Source of the DNA: Pseudomonadota bacterium
GTDB lineage: Bacteria > Bdellovibrionota > UBA1018 > CAIMNF01
Assembly: GCA_027482725.1 (NCBI GenBank)
Contig: JAIXVT010000321.1
Span: forward strand, 1 to 7,334
DNA length: 7,334 nucleotides
Direction: 5' to 3'
The notes under the pieces are model-generated. The model had not been told where the DNA came from. It did no database searches and saw nothing but the letters and a program-made list of their open reading frames with translations. This document shows positions 1 to 5,806 of this stretch, one piece after another. The position numbers and the translations under genes were made by a program. Position 1 is the first letter of the stretch. Each line of letters opens with the position of its first letter.

Positions 1-510
1 CGAAGCTTCGGTCGGGAGGAGCTTTATTCCGATCAGACGCGATCCTGGATTATCTTTGACGGCGATTCCGGAAACGTGCGTGCCATGCATATAGTTCCCG
101 TAAATAGAAAGTTTCTTAATGAATTCGGGGTTGGCTCTTACCGATTTCAACCACTCTTTGTCATCGGACGTCGCCTCGCCTTGGAGTGACCGCAGTTGAA
201 CTGCGAAGAATTTTTCAATGTTAGAATCAAACACCGTCGCGTATTTCGAATCAATAAGTTTGTTATTGTTTTCAGCGAAATTCCAACCGTTCAGATCATC
301 AATATACCCGTTATCATCATTATCAACCGCATCATCGATGTCTTTGGGGTTTTTCCAAATCTTTGCCTTAAATTCGACATGACGGGTGTCTAACCCTGAA
401 TCAATAACGGCAACGGGCACAGCTTGCGCCGTGCCCGCGATCAAAAACAAACTTTGAATAATCCAAGCAGAAGAACGACGGGGGTGATTACCCCTAATTT
501 TTTGCTTCAT
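1..510 (-). CDS. Secreted S8 family (subtilisin-like) serine peptidase, N-terminal part
   Basis: Translating the minus strand from the ATG at 510-508 gives 170 residues with no stop before the window edge, so the C-terminal part with the catalytic serine lies outside. Residues 1-30 look like a signal peptide: basic start (KQKIRGNHPRR), hydrophobic WIIQSLFLIAG, and a TAQA cleavage site. The peptidase core follows at once: VAVIDSGLD carries the catalytic Asp (D37) and HGTHVSGIA the catalytic His (H142). Between them an acidic stretch, DNDDNGYIDDLNGWNF, resembles the DDDGNGYVDD segment common in large bacterial subtilases and may bind calcium. No inhibitor propeptide is visible between the signal peptide and the core. 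The Asp-His gap is about 105 residues, far longer than in subtilisin itself. A GGGAAGG ribosome site lies 4 bases before the ATG. It follows the gene at 538-1329 by 27 bases, so co-transcription is likely. The family call is firm; the substrate is unknown. Confidence 0.93.
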   Translation of the reverse strand, partial: MKQKIRGNHPRRSSAWIIQSLFLIAGTAQAVPVAVIDSGLDTRHVEFKAKIWKNPKDIDDAVDNDDNGYIDDLNGWNFAENNNKLIDSKYATVFDSNIEKFFAVQLRSLQGEATSDDKEWLKSVRANPEFIKKLSIYGNYMHGTHVSGIAVKDNPGSRLIGIKLLPTEAS

Positions 511-521
511 GGAGCCTTCCC

Positions 522-536
522 GCCCCATGAAGGGGC
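522..536 (-). other. Small hairpin between two co-oriented genes
   Basis: GCCCC and GGGGC pair around a 5-base loop in the 27-base gap between the stop of the upstream gene (538) and the S8 peptidase start (510). It ends just before the GGGAAGG ribosome site. There is no following T run, so it is not a standard terminator. It could influence access to the ribosome site or be chance; a 5-bp stem is weak evidence. Confidence 0.25.
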
Positions 537-537
537 T

Positions 538-1329
538 TTAGTGAATTTGAAACGTTCGCCCAAATAATCGCTCAAACAATTGCTCGTCTGTTGTGACCCT
601 CAATTGCTCTTTTGTCAACCTTAGACGTTGATTAGAGGCGTTAAAAACCGCATCCGATAAAACAGGGGCCACATAACGCCCCATCCAATGACGGAGCTGT
701 TCCGCAGCACGTCGGCACAGTTGTTTCGCTTGGCGTGATTCTACTCCCTGCTTCTGCATGGCGTAGGTGCAGCCGTAATAGGACGCATAATAGGTAACGA
801 TATTGGCAAAAGGAATAAAGTGTTTCCGGTATTCTATGCGGGGATTATCGACGTTAACTTGCCAACTCCCCCGAGGCTTGATCACCACGGCGATAGCAAA
901 ATTAAGCATGACCATTTCTTGCACAAACGGGAGGCGATACACGATTTGTCCGTATTTTCCGGCAAGATTTTTGAGAAATTGATCTAACCATGGAAACAAA
1001 GGAGGGTGATCTCCAAGATCATTTAGAGACTGAGCCTGAACCCAATCCCACGCTCGGGTGAGGGAGGCTTGGAACTTGTGGTCGAATTCGTCAGCTTCTT
1101 GTGTTGCGCCTTTTTCCCTCAGATCTTGAGAAAAATCTTTCCCGGCCTCCGCCAACACAGACAACGCGAACGCGCTGCTTTTTCCTTCACGCACCGACCG
1201 AATAAAAGCATTGCGCCCCTGTACCGCACTGCTTAGGTTTTCAGCGGACAGCAACGACGGGTTGGCATAACTCGGGGTAACTCCAAAAAAAACAGAAAAA
1301 CTTAAGATCACCAATCCTATGGCGTTCAT
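538..1329 (-). CDS. Exported protein of unknown function
   Basis: This 263-residue protein was not recognised as a named family. Residues 1-22 form a plausible signal peptide (hydrophobic IGLVILSFSVFFGV, then a Ser-Tyr-Ala cleavage site before Asn-Pro), so the product is probably periplasmic or secreted. The mature part looks mostly helical, is rich in Gln, Arg and Leu, and has just two cysteines (in YYGCTYAM and KQLCRRAAEQ), which could form a disulfide. No transmembrane segment is obvious; the stretch LNFAIAVVIK is short. A strong ribosome site (AGGGAGGG, 1338-1345) sits 8 bases before the ATG, which supports the start. It lies 77 bases after the papain-like gene and 27 bases before the S8 peptidase, consistent with one operon. 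A short motif near its N-terminus (REGKSSAFALSVL) resembles the cysteine motif of the upstream gene, with Ser where that protein has Cys. The signal peptide contains a T8 run. Confidence 0.85.
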   Translation of the reverse strand: MNAIGLVILSFSVFFGVTPSYANPSLLSAENLSSAVQGRNAFIRSVREGKSSAFALSVLAEAGKDFSQDLREKGATQEADEFDHKFQASLTRAWDWVQAQSLNDLGDHPPLFPWLDQFLKNLAGKYGQIVYRLPFVQEMVMLNFAIAVVIKPRGSWQVNVDNPRIEYRKHFIPFANIVTYYASYYGCTYAMQKQGVESRQAKQLCRRAAEQLRHWMGRYVAPVLSDAVFNASNQRLRLTKEQLRVTTDEQLFERLFGRTFQIH

Positions 1330-1337
1330 TCAGACAT

Positions 1338-1346
1338 CCCTCCCTT
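1338..1346 (-). promoter_or_regulatory. Strong Shine-Dalgarno for the exported protein at 538-1329
   Basis: The minus strand reads AAGGGAGGG, ending 8 bases before the ATG at 1329-1327. It is the clearest ribosome site in the window. It stands out because several other genes here have none. Confidence 0.7.
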
Positions 1347-1406
1347 GGATGATTAAAAAACGAAATTGTATTCAGATGTTATCGGGTCGAGAGGAGAGAT
1401 GCGAAA

Positions 1407-2252
1407 CTATATTTTAAAAAGAGCATCTGTAGGCGTTGTCCATGTTGTCGCATCAAATCTTAAAATGGGCGCATTTTCCCAGTTTTCTTGAGGATTTTTG
1501 GGGTTAGACCATTCGTTTAACACCCAGCGGTGCATACAGTCCGGATCCCAAAACTGAATTTCAAGCCCGGGTTGGTGTGGGGAGGCCCACGCCAGTGTTT
1601 TACGATTTTGAGAAAGGAGTTTCCACACGGGGACTTTATGATGAGCATTCCCCAAAAAATCCGCCGGAACACGACGCGACAACTGCCAGTGTGTGTAAAA
1701 TTCGCGCTTCATCAGACCTGCAATTTCAAGAACGCTGACCGCAAAAGCCGAACACCCTCCCCCTTCCCGATAACGCGGACGATTGGGAAGTCCGTACCAA
1801 CGGTATAGTCCTTGATTCTGATATTCGCTCAGATAATGATCCACTCGGACAGCCGCGAGCTCCTTTATCTCGAACTCAATTACGCTAAAATGCCCTGATT
1901 TGAGGCGTTTTTGTCGTTCTGGATCCAAATGATCGGGGGTTTCCATTTTCCCTTCGACACTATGGAATACAATTCCAAGCCCAAATTGATCTTTTAATAC
2001 GGCATTGCGATCATCGCTAAAGCGTTTTGCGGTCATACCCGTAAACCAACGTTGCCGGATAACGGGGCTCACCAATTCGACCGCGACATGACCAATAGTC
2101 CTTGGCCGAAAACTTAAAGTATTCAGCGCAACACTACGTGCCAAATGGTGAGGTGAGCGCCAATCTACGCCAAAAGGCGACGGGTAAATGCAAAAACGTA
2201 ACAGATGAGGGGAAGAATGCGCCTTGGCCGGAGTCGGGGGCGAATCGAACAT
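1407..2252 (-). CDS. Probable papain-like (permuted NlpC/P60-type) cysteine hydrolase or amidase, uncertain
   Basis: The protein has 281 residues. Two motifs stand out: IGHVAVEL (His55), which reads as a strand carrying a histidine, and GGGCSAFAVSVLEIAGL (Cys167), a Gly-rich turn followed by a helix that begins with Cys. His before Cys is the order of circularly permuted NlpC/P60 folds (YiiX/LRAT-like), whose members cleave or transfer acyl or amide bonds. This assignment is inferred from motif order, not from a recognised family. A Trp/Tyr/Arg-rich segment just before the Cys (YRWYGLPNRPRYREGG) could line a substrate groove. No signal peptide is seen at this start. The ATG follows directly on the TAA of the ankyrin gene and is in the same frame, with no Shine-Dalgarno, so translation probably depends on ribosomes finishing the upstream gene. 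The stop is TAG at 1407-1409. The gene is firm; the function is tentative. Confidence 0.8.
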   Translation of the reverse strand: MFDSPPTPAKAHSSPHLLRFCIYPSPFGVDWRSPHHLARSVALNTLSFRPRTIGHVAVELVSPVIRQRWFTGMTAKRFSDDRNAVLKDQFGLGIVFHSVEGKMETPDHLDPERQKRLKSGHFSVIEFEIKELAAVRVDHYLSEYQNQGLYRWYGLPNRPRYREGGGCSAFAVSVLEIAGLMKREFYTHWQLSRRVPADFLGNAHHKVPVWKLLSQNRKTLAWASPHQPGLEIQFWDPDCMHRWVLNEWSNPKNPQENWENAPILRFDATTWTTPTDALFKI

Positions 2253-3137
2253 TTATTGACGATAGCTTTTTTGCGCGAGTTTTCCAAACTCTCGGTAACG
2301 ATCGCGGGCCCTTTTTCCAAATGCGTCTTTCAAATCGCGGCGTGCCCCATGCTTGAGGAGCATGCCGATAGACTTTCGATTACCCGATTCGCCCGCCAAA
2401 ATCAGCGGTGTCACTTTGGTGTGTTTAGAAATGGCGTTAACATCGGCCCCTTTTTTCAGAAGGGTTAACCCTGCGCGCAAACTTCCGGCACGCGCGGCGT
2501 AGTGGAGTGGGGTTTCGTCGCTGTCGTTACGGGAGTTGACAGAAACACCGTGTTGGAGAGCCGTGCGGATCAATGTTTCGTGATTGTCCGTAGCGAACTG
2601 ATGAATAGCTTGTCGCCCATCACCCACCTGCGCCTGATCCTTGAGCGATAACATTTTGGGGTTAAGCTCGATCAGGGTTTGGATAAATGCAATCCACTTG
2701 GCCCGATCCGATAACGGGCGTTGTGCCGCCAAAATACTAAGCCCAATCGGCCAAGGAGTTTTGTGCGAGTCATAAAAAATTTCCACGGGTTGGGATTTGA
2801 GCTGAGTGCGCCATTTTTCAAGGCAGACGGTGTTGGCGCGGGATAAGGCCTGATCCAAGTAGCGTTCCTTACTGAGCGGAGAAACCGTTGCCAGCGGGTC
2901 TTGAGCACAACGCCCCCCGGCATGGGAGTCCATACCCCAAAGCGCAGCGCAAAGGAAAAACATGAAACCCGGTCTCGAGATGGGGCTGCGGCTTAGCCGG
3001 AACAGAGCAGCGCAACCCTCAGTCCGTGAACGGATCGCGGGCGTTGCCGTGGGGGGATTTAAGTCGATTGTAATGGGCTTGGAGAAGCGTGGTAACAAGG
3101 TGATGAATCGCGCCCGTGTACTCCGGCGGAACAACAT
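2253..3137 (-). CDS. Exported or membrane-anchored ankyrin-repeat protein
   Basis: This protein has 294 residues. From about residue 175 to 275 it carries around three ankyrin repeats, a fold that binds other proteins. The best is DETPLHYAARAGSLRAGLTLLKKGADVN, quoted here in parts: DETPLHYAARAG (207-218) and LTLLKKGADVN (224-234), followed by VTPLILAGESG and MLLKHGA. A hydrophobic segment at 58-69 (FMFFLCAALWGM) followed by SHAGG looks like a signal peptide core and cleavage site, but the preceding 57 residues are unusually long and basic. The start is therefore uncertain. The ATG at 3137 has no Shine-Dalgarno. ATG at 2963-2961 would leave no basic n-region. A CTG at residue 45 (3005-3003), about 10 bases after GAGGG, would give a textbook signal peptide but is a rare start. 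It is the first gene of the probable four-gene operon and abuts the papain-like gene in the same frame. Confidence 0.85.
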   Translation of the reverse strand: MLFRRSTRARFITLLPRFSKPITIDLNPPTATPAIRSRTEGCAALFRLSRSPISRPGFMFFLCAALWGMDSHAGGRCAQDPLATVSPLSKERYLDQALSRANTVCLEKWRTQLKSQPVEIFYDSHKTPWPIGLSILAAQRPLSDRAKWIAFIQTLIELNPKMLSLKDQAQVGDGRQAIHQFATDNHETLIRTALQHGVSVNSRNDSDETPLHYAARAGSLRAGLTLLKKGADVNAISKHTKVTPLILAGESGNRKSIGMLLKHGARRDLKDAFGKRARDRYREFGKLAQKSYRQ

Positions 3138-3143
3138 GGGGGG

Positions 3144-3152
3144 AGTTTAGCA
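3144..3152 (-). promoter_or_regulatory. Candidate extended -10 promoter of the ankyrin operon
   Basis: The minus strand reads TGCTAAACT, an extended -10 (TGn plus a 4/6 match to TATAAT). The box ends 6 bases before the ATG at 3137, so transcription would begin at or next to the start codon, giving a leaderless mRNA. No good -35 box is visible at 17-18 bases. This fits the absence of a Shine-Dalgarno but is not proof. Confidence 0.35.
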
Positions 3153-3183
3153 CGGTTTGGGGCGGAGCTGAATAACAATTAAA

Positions 3184-3205
3184 ACGCTCCCGAACAGTGT
3201 TCCTG
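3184..3205 (+). repeat. Left arm of a 22-bp imperfect inverted repeat
   Basis: ACGCTCCC, a 4-base spacer, then AGTGTTCCTG. The same 8+4+10 layout occurs on the minus strand at 3376-3355, with both blocks identical and only the spacer differing (GAAC versus CAGT). Eighteen of 22 positions match. The outer ends face outwards, as terminal inverted repeats do, bounding 193 bp. TTAA lies at 3179-3182, one base outside this arm. The arm lies in the leader of the ankyrin gene, so it could instead be a regulator site. Confidence 0.6.
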
Positions 3206-3326
3206 GATCAACGGGGGCGAAAAGAAAACTCTCCAGCATACAAGGTGAATTGGCTTTTGAACCGTTGAGTGAGCAAGCTTCCACCAAAGTCAAATGGAGC
3301 AATCAGACATAACCTCATGAAATCAC

Positions 3327-3344
3327 TGCGCTAATTCCAGCGCA
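3327..3344 (-). other. Hairpin downstream of the pseudo-receiver gene
   Basis: TGCGCT pairs with AGCGCA around a 6-base loop (AATTCC). It lies immediately next to a second hairpin. Neither is followed by a T run on the minus strand, so they are not classical intrinsic terminators. They could protect the 3' end of the upstream mRNA. Confidence 0.35.
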
Positions 3345-3360
3345 TTCCTCAATTCAGGAA
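3345..3360 (-). other. Second tandem hairpin downstream of the pseudo-receiver gene
   Basis: TTCCT pairs with AGGAA around CAATTC. It abuts the hairpin at 3327-3344 and overlaps the inner part of the right inverted-repeat arm. A 5-bp stem alone is weak, but the tandem placement just after a stop codon is suggestive. Confidence 0.3.
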
Positions 3361-3376
3361 CACTACTGGGGAGCGT
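3355..3376 (-). repeat. Right arm of the 22-bp imperfect inverted repeat
   Basis: On the minus strand this reads ACGCTCCC, CAGT, AGTGTTCCTG, matching the arm at 3184-3205 in the opposite orientation. It abuts the stop codon of the pseudo-receiver gene (TTA at 3377-3379 on the plus strand). The flanking TTAA at 3377-3380 matches the TTAA outside the left arm, so a TTAA or TA target duplication is conceivable. The 149 bp between the arms carry no gene that I can support. Confidence 0.6.
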
Positions 3377-3907
3377 TTAATGGGGGTCATCCCCCCCGCC
3401 CCGACGCCCCCCCTCCGCGATCACCTGGGCCACCGGCACGCCCCGCTGTTTGGATTCTTCCATCCATGTGTGGTACTCCTGCACCGACGGATCATCCGGG
3501 ACAAATTGTTGGAGCCGTGTGACCAACCGATAAGCCTTGGTCACATGAAGCGTCTGCTCCATTTTGCGGTGGAGCAACGCGATATCCACCGGGTCCGGAA
3601 TCCAATCAAACGCGCCGCGCCTCTGCACCACCGACTTATACTGAACATACGCGGGGTCATCGATAAACAAAGAGGGAGTCAGGGCGAATCGTTTTTGAAG
3701 AACATCGATCAAGGACACCGCGTCGCCGTCACTATAAACCAACCCTGCCACCAGCAAATCCGGCGGGGTTCGATGGAACGCGACAAGTGCTTCTTTCTGT
3801 GTCGAGCAGAACATCATATCAACGGGGTAGTTGAGAAGTCCGCGTTGTATCAGGGACTCAATGTTCTGAATTTGATCAAGGATGAGAACTCTTTGGAGAA
3901 GCGCCAT
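3377..3907 (-). CDS. CheY-like pseudo-receiver protein lacking the phosphoacceptor Asp
   Basis: From the ATG at 3907-3905 this gives 176 residues. Residues 5-120 follow the receiver fold: first strand QRVLILD, third strand PDLLVAG, then PSLFIDD and GAFDWIPDPVD. The key residues of a working receiver are changed. Only one acidic residue (D11) follows strand 1, Gly55 stands where the phosphorylated Asp should be, and the Lys-Pro after strand 5 is Asp-Pro (D105). It is therefore probably a phosphorylation-independent pseudo-receiver acting through protein contacts. A C-terminal tail of about 50 residues ends in a Gly/Arg-rich stretch coded by two G7 runs. No output domain is visible. A TTG at 3925 would add six residues with AAGG 12 bases upstream. 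I prefer the ATG because receivers begin just before strand 1. It follows uup by about 110 bases. The fold is fairly sure; the role is unknown. Confidence 0.8.
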   Translation of the reverse strand: MALLQRVLILDQIQNIESLIQRGLLNYPVDMMFCSTQKEALVAFHRTPPDLLVAGLVYSDGDAVSLIDVLQKRFALTPSLFIDDPAYVQYKSVVQRRGAFDWIPDPVDIALLHRKMEQTLHVTKAYRLVTRLQQFVPDDPSVQEYHTWMEESKQRGVPVAQVIAEGGRRGGGDDPH

Positions 3908-4018
3908 GCAATCCAGAGTAAACAATCACGATGCGCACCTTCAACGGGCAAAACATTTGACTGGAAAAAATTTGCTCAGATGCTCGGTCCCAAGGCCGCA
4001 CCCCCAAACACGTCATCT

Positions 4019-5800
4019 TTATTGTTTTTTATCTTCGAGTTCTTGCCAGCGCTCAAAAAGAGACTCAAGTTTTTGCTGTGCTTCTCCAAGTACAAACGAC
4101 AATTCACGCAACCTGACGGACTGACTGACCAGCTCCGCAGAGGACATCTCTACCTCCAAATCGCGAACCTGTTTTTCTGCATCTTGAATTTTTTGTTCGA
4201 TCTGACTGAGTTCAATCGTTTCCGAGTAGGTCAGTTTTTTCTTGGCGGCTTTAGGCGAATCCGTCCCCCCGGAGTCTAGAGACGACTTAAGTTTCATTCC
4301 GGTATTCGTAGCAGATCCGCGTTGCGCTTGCCGCCATTGCCCAGTGTCGGTATAAAACTTCATCTCAGGAAAAGCCAAGATCTGATCGCACACGTCGTCC
4401 ATAAATTGCCGATCGTGGGAAACCAAGATCACTGCACCATCAAACTCTGACAAACACTCCTCCAACACCTGTAAGGTCTGCAAATCTAAATCATTGGTGG
4501 GTTCATCTAAAATCAATAAATTTGCAGGTTGCATCATTAATAGCGCAAGCAACAAGCGCGCCTGTTCGCCCCCCGACAATGCGCCAACGCGTTGGTCCAC
4601 CTGAGAAAAAAAAAAAAAAAACCGATCCAGGTACGACCTTACATGGAGCTTTTTCCCCTGGAATTCCACAGTTTCTCCGTAAGGACAAACGGTTCGGAGC
4701 ACCGTAGTATCAGGATCGAGTTGGTCGCGCTTTTGATCAAAATACACGGCCTGCAATCGGTCCGATTCTGTCACACTACCGGACTCCACCGAGAGCTGCT
4801 TAAGAAGGACTTGCGCCAATGACGATTTCCCAATTCCATTGGCCCCCAGCAGTCCCAACCGCGTAGACCGTGTAATCAACAGACTAAAATCTTTAAACAA
4901 GGTACGCCCGCCACGTACCAGGGTTGCGGATTTCAATTCGATCAATTTTTTTGGCGCTTGTGATTCTTGCTCGCTGAATTCAAGTTTGATTTCCAAGTTG
5001 CGGTTTAGCGTTTTTAAACGTGCACTTTCTTGGGCTAAATCCTGGGCGCGATCAATGCGCGCCTTTTGTTTAGTTGTGCGCGCTTTCGCTCCACGCCGTA
5101 GCCATTCGGTTTCGCGACGTAACACGTTATTTAATGATGTCTCACGGGCGGCTTCGGCTTCAAGGTACGCAGCTTTCCGTTCTAAGAACTCATCGTATCC
5201 CGCATCGACACTCAGCACACCGCCACTGTACCTCCGGTCCAATTCGATCACGCGTTGGCTGAGATTGCGCAAAAAAGCGCGATCATGCGAAATGATCAAA
5301 AACGCCTGCGGACATTTTTTGATCCAAGACTCAAGCCATAAAATACTCTCAATGTCCAAATGGTTGGTGGGCTCGTCCAACAAAACCAAATCTGGATTTT
5401 GGGCCATTTCACGAGCAAGCGCGACACGCTTTTGCCAGCCGCCGGATAATTTTCCGCAACGCTGATCTTGCCGATCACCCAAATCAAATTCCGACAACAT
5501 TTTTTGTCCGTCTAGCGTGTTGGTTTCACAAACAAAATCGCGAACGGTGAGATCATTGGGCAGCACTGGAGTTTGCGCAAGATAAGCCACACGCAAGCCA
5601 CGCTTCCGAACCACACCGCCTTCGTCGGGATCAATTTCCCCGTAAATCATTTTGAGCAACGTCGATTTGCCCGCACCGTTGCGCCCCACCAACGCTATTT
5701 TTTCCGATTCAAATATCCCAAACGTGAGCCCCTCAAATAACGTCCGATCTCCGACTTGATAATGAACGGATTGCGTTGAAACCAGCGGTGATGATGCCAT
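4019..5800 (-). CDS. uup: ABC-F family ATPase Uup
   Basis: The protein has 593 residues and two ATP-binding domains without membrane segments, the ABC-F layout. These proteins act on ribosomes, and Uup has also been linked to branched DNA intermediates and to limiting transposon excision. Domain 1 has Walker A GRNGAGKST (39-47), signature LSGGWQKR (118-125), Walker B LVLLDEPTNHLD (138-149) and SHDR (171-174). The linker has the typical Uup motif WLRRGAKARTTKQKARIDRAQ (about 233-253). Domain 2 has GANGIGKSS (319-327), LSGGEQAR (408-415), LLILDEPTNDLD (428-439) and SHDR (461-464). After a polar tether (490-520), residues 523-592 form a coiled coil that begins LTYSETIEL, the Uup-specific C-terminal domain. 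Residues 394-398 are five Phe coded by part of a T16 run. The spacing there equals that of E. coli Uup as I recall it, so the present frame is the functional one. No Shine-Dalgarno precedes the ATG; a TATACT box lies 6 bases upstream. Confidence 0.96.
   Translation of the reverse strand: MASSPLVSTQSVHYQVGDRTLFEGLTFGIFESEKIALVGRNGAGKSTLLKMIYGEIDPDEGGVVRKRGLRVAYLAQTPVLPNDLTVRDFVCETNTLDGQKMLSEFDLGDRQDQRCGKLSGGWQKRVALAREMAQNPDLVLLDEPTNHLDIESILWLESWIKKCPQAFLIISHDRAFLRNLSQRVIELDRRYSGGVLSVDAGYDEFLERKAAYLEAEAARETSLNNVLRRETEWLRRGAKARTTKQKARIDRAQDLAQESARLKTLNRNLEIKLEFSEQESQAPKKLIELKSATLVRGGRTLFKDFSLLITRSTRLGLLGANGIGKSSLAQVLLKQLSVESGSVTESDRLQAVYFDQKRDQLDPDTTVLRTVCPYGETVEFQGKKLHVRSYLDRFFFFFSQVDQRVGALSGGEQARLLLALLMMQPANLLILDEPTNDLDLQTLQVLEECLSEFDGAVILVSHDRQFMDDVCDQILAFPEMKFYTDTGQWRQAQRGSATNTGMKLKSSLDSGGTDSPKAAKKKLTYSETIELSQIEQKIQDAEKQVRDLEVEMSSAELVSQSVRLRELSFVLGEAQQKLESLFERWQELEDKKQ
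4606..4621 (-). repeat. T16 homopolymer inside uup (A16 on plus strand)
   Basis: Sixteen consecutive T on the coding strand span codons 394-398 (all TTT) and the first base of codon 399 (TCT). The tract lies in ATPase domain 2, just before its signature motif. Loss of one T would give 22 foreign residues and a stop at 4537-4539. Gain of one T would give about 33 foreign residues and a stop at 4503-4505. It is by far the longest homopolymer in the window. Confidence 0.95.
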
Positions 5801-5806
5801 CAGGTG

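Noticed and set aside
1..10. Perfect palindrome CGAAGCTTCG at the window edge
   Set aside because: It lies within the S8 peptidase coding sequence and a single 10-base palindrome is expected by chance in a window of this size.
196..393. 65-codon open frame on the plus strand
   Set aside because: It is opposite the catalytic Asp region of the S8 peptidase; the Ile-rich protein is the complement of the DNDDNG codons.
1326..1337. Three-codon ORF (ATG TCT GAA TGA) overlapping the start of the exported protein
   Set aside because: Its ATG directly abuts the Shine-Dalgarno with no spacing, so it is unlikely to be translated.
3208..3268. 7-bp inverted repeat TCAACGG / CCGTTGA with a 47-base loop inside the element
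   Set aside because: A single 7-bp match in about 200 bases is near chance level and the loop is long.
3908..4018. Search for a terminator between uup and the pseudo-receiver gene
   Set aside because: A T6 run exists on the minus strand but the sequence before it (GAGCATCTGAGC) is a direct repeat, not a stem, so no terminator is claimed.
3380..4279. 299-codon open frame on the plus strand
   Set aside because: It lies opposite both the pseudo-receiver gene and the coiled-coil end of uup, whose protein features are clear. Its translation (many His, Arg and Pro) shows no domain.
4503..4688. Minus-strand frame containing Phe run and SGGPTRW
   Set aside because: This is the shifted frame of uup through the T16 tract, relevant only as the product of a one-base gain, not a separate gene.
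4839..5465. 208-codon open frame on the plus strand
   Set aside because: It lies entirely opposite the Walker, linker and signature regions of uup and is rich in Ser and Arg as expected from a mirrored frame.
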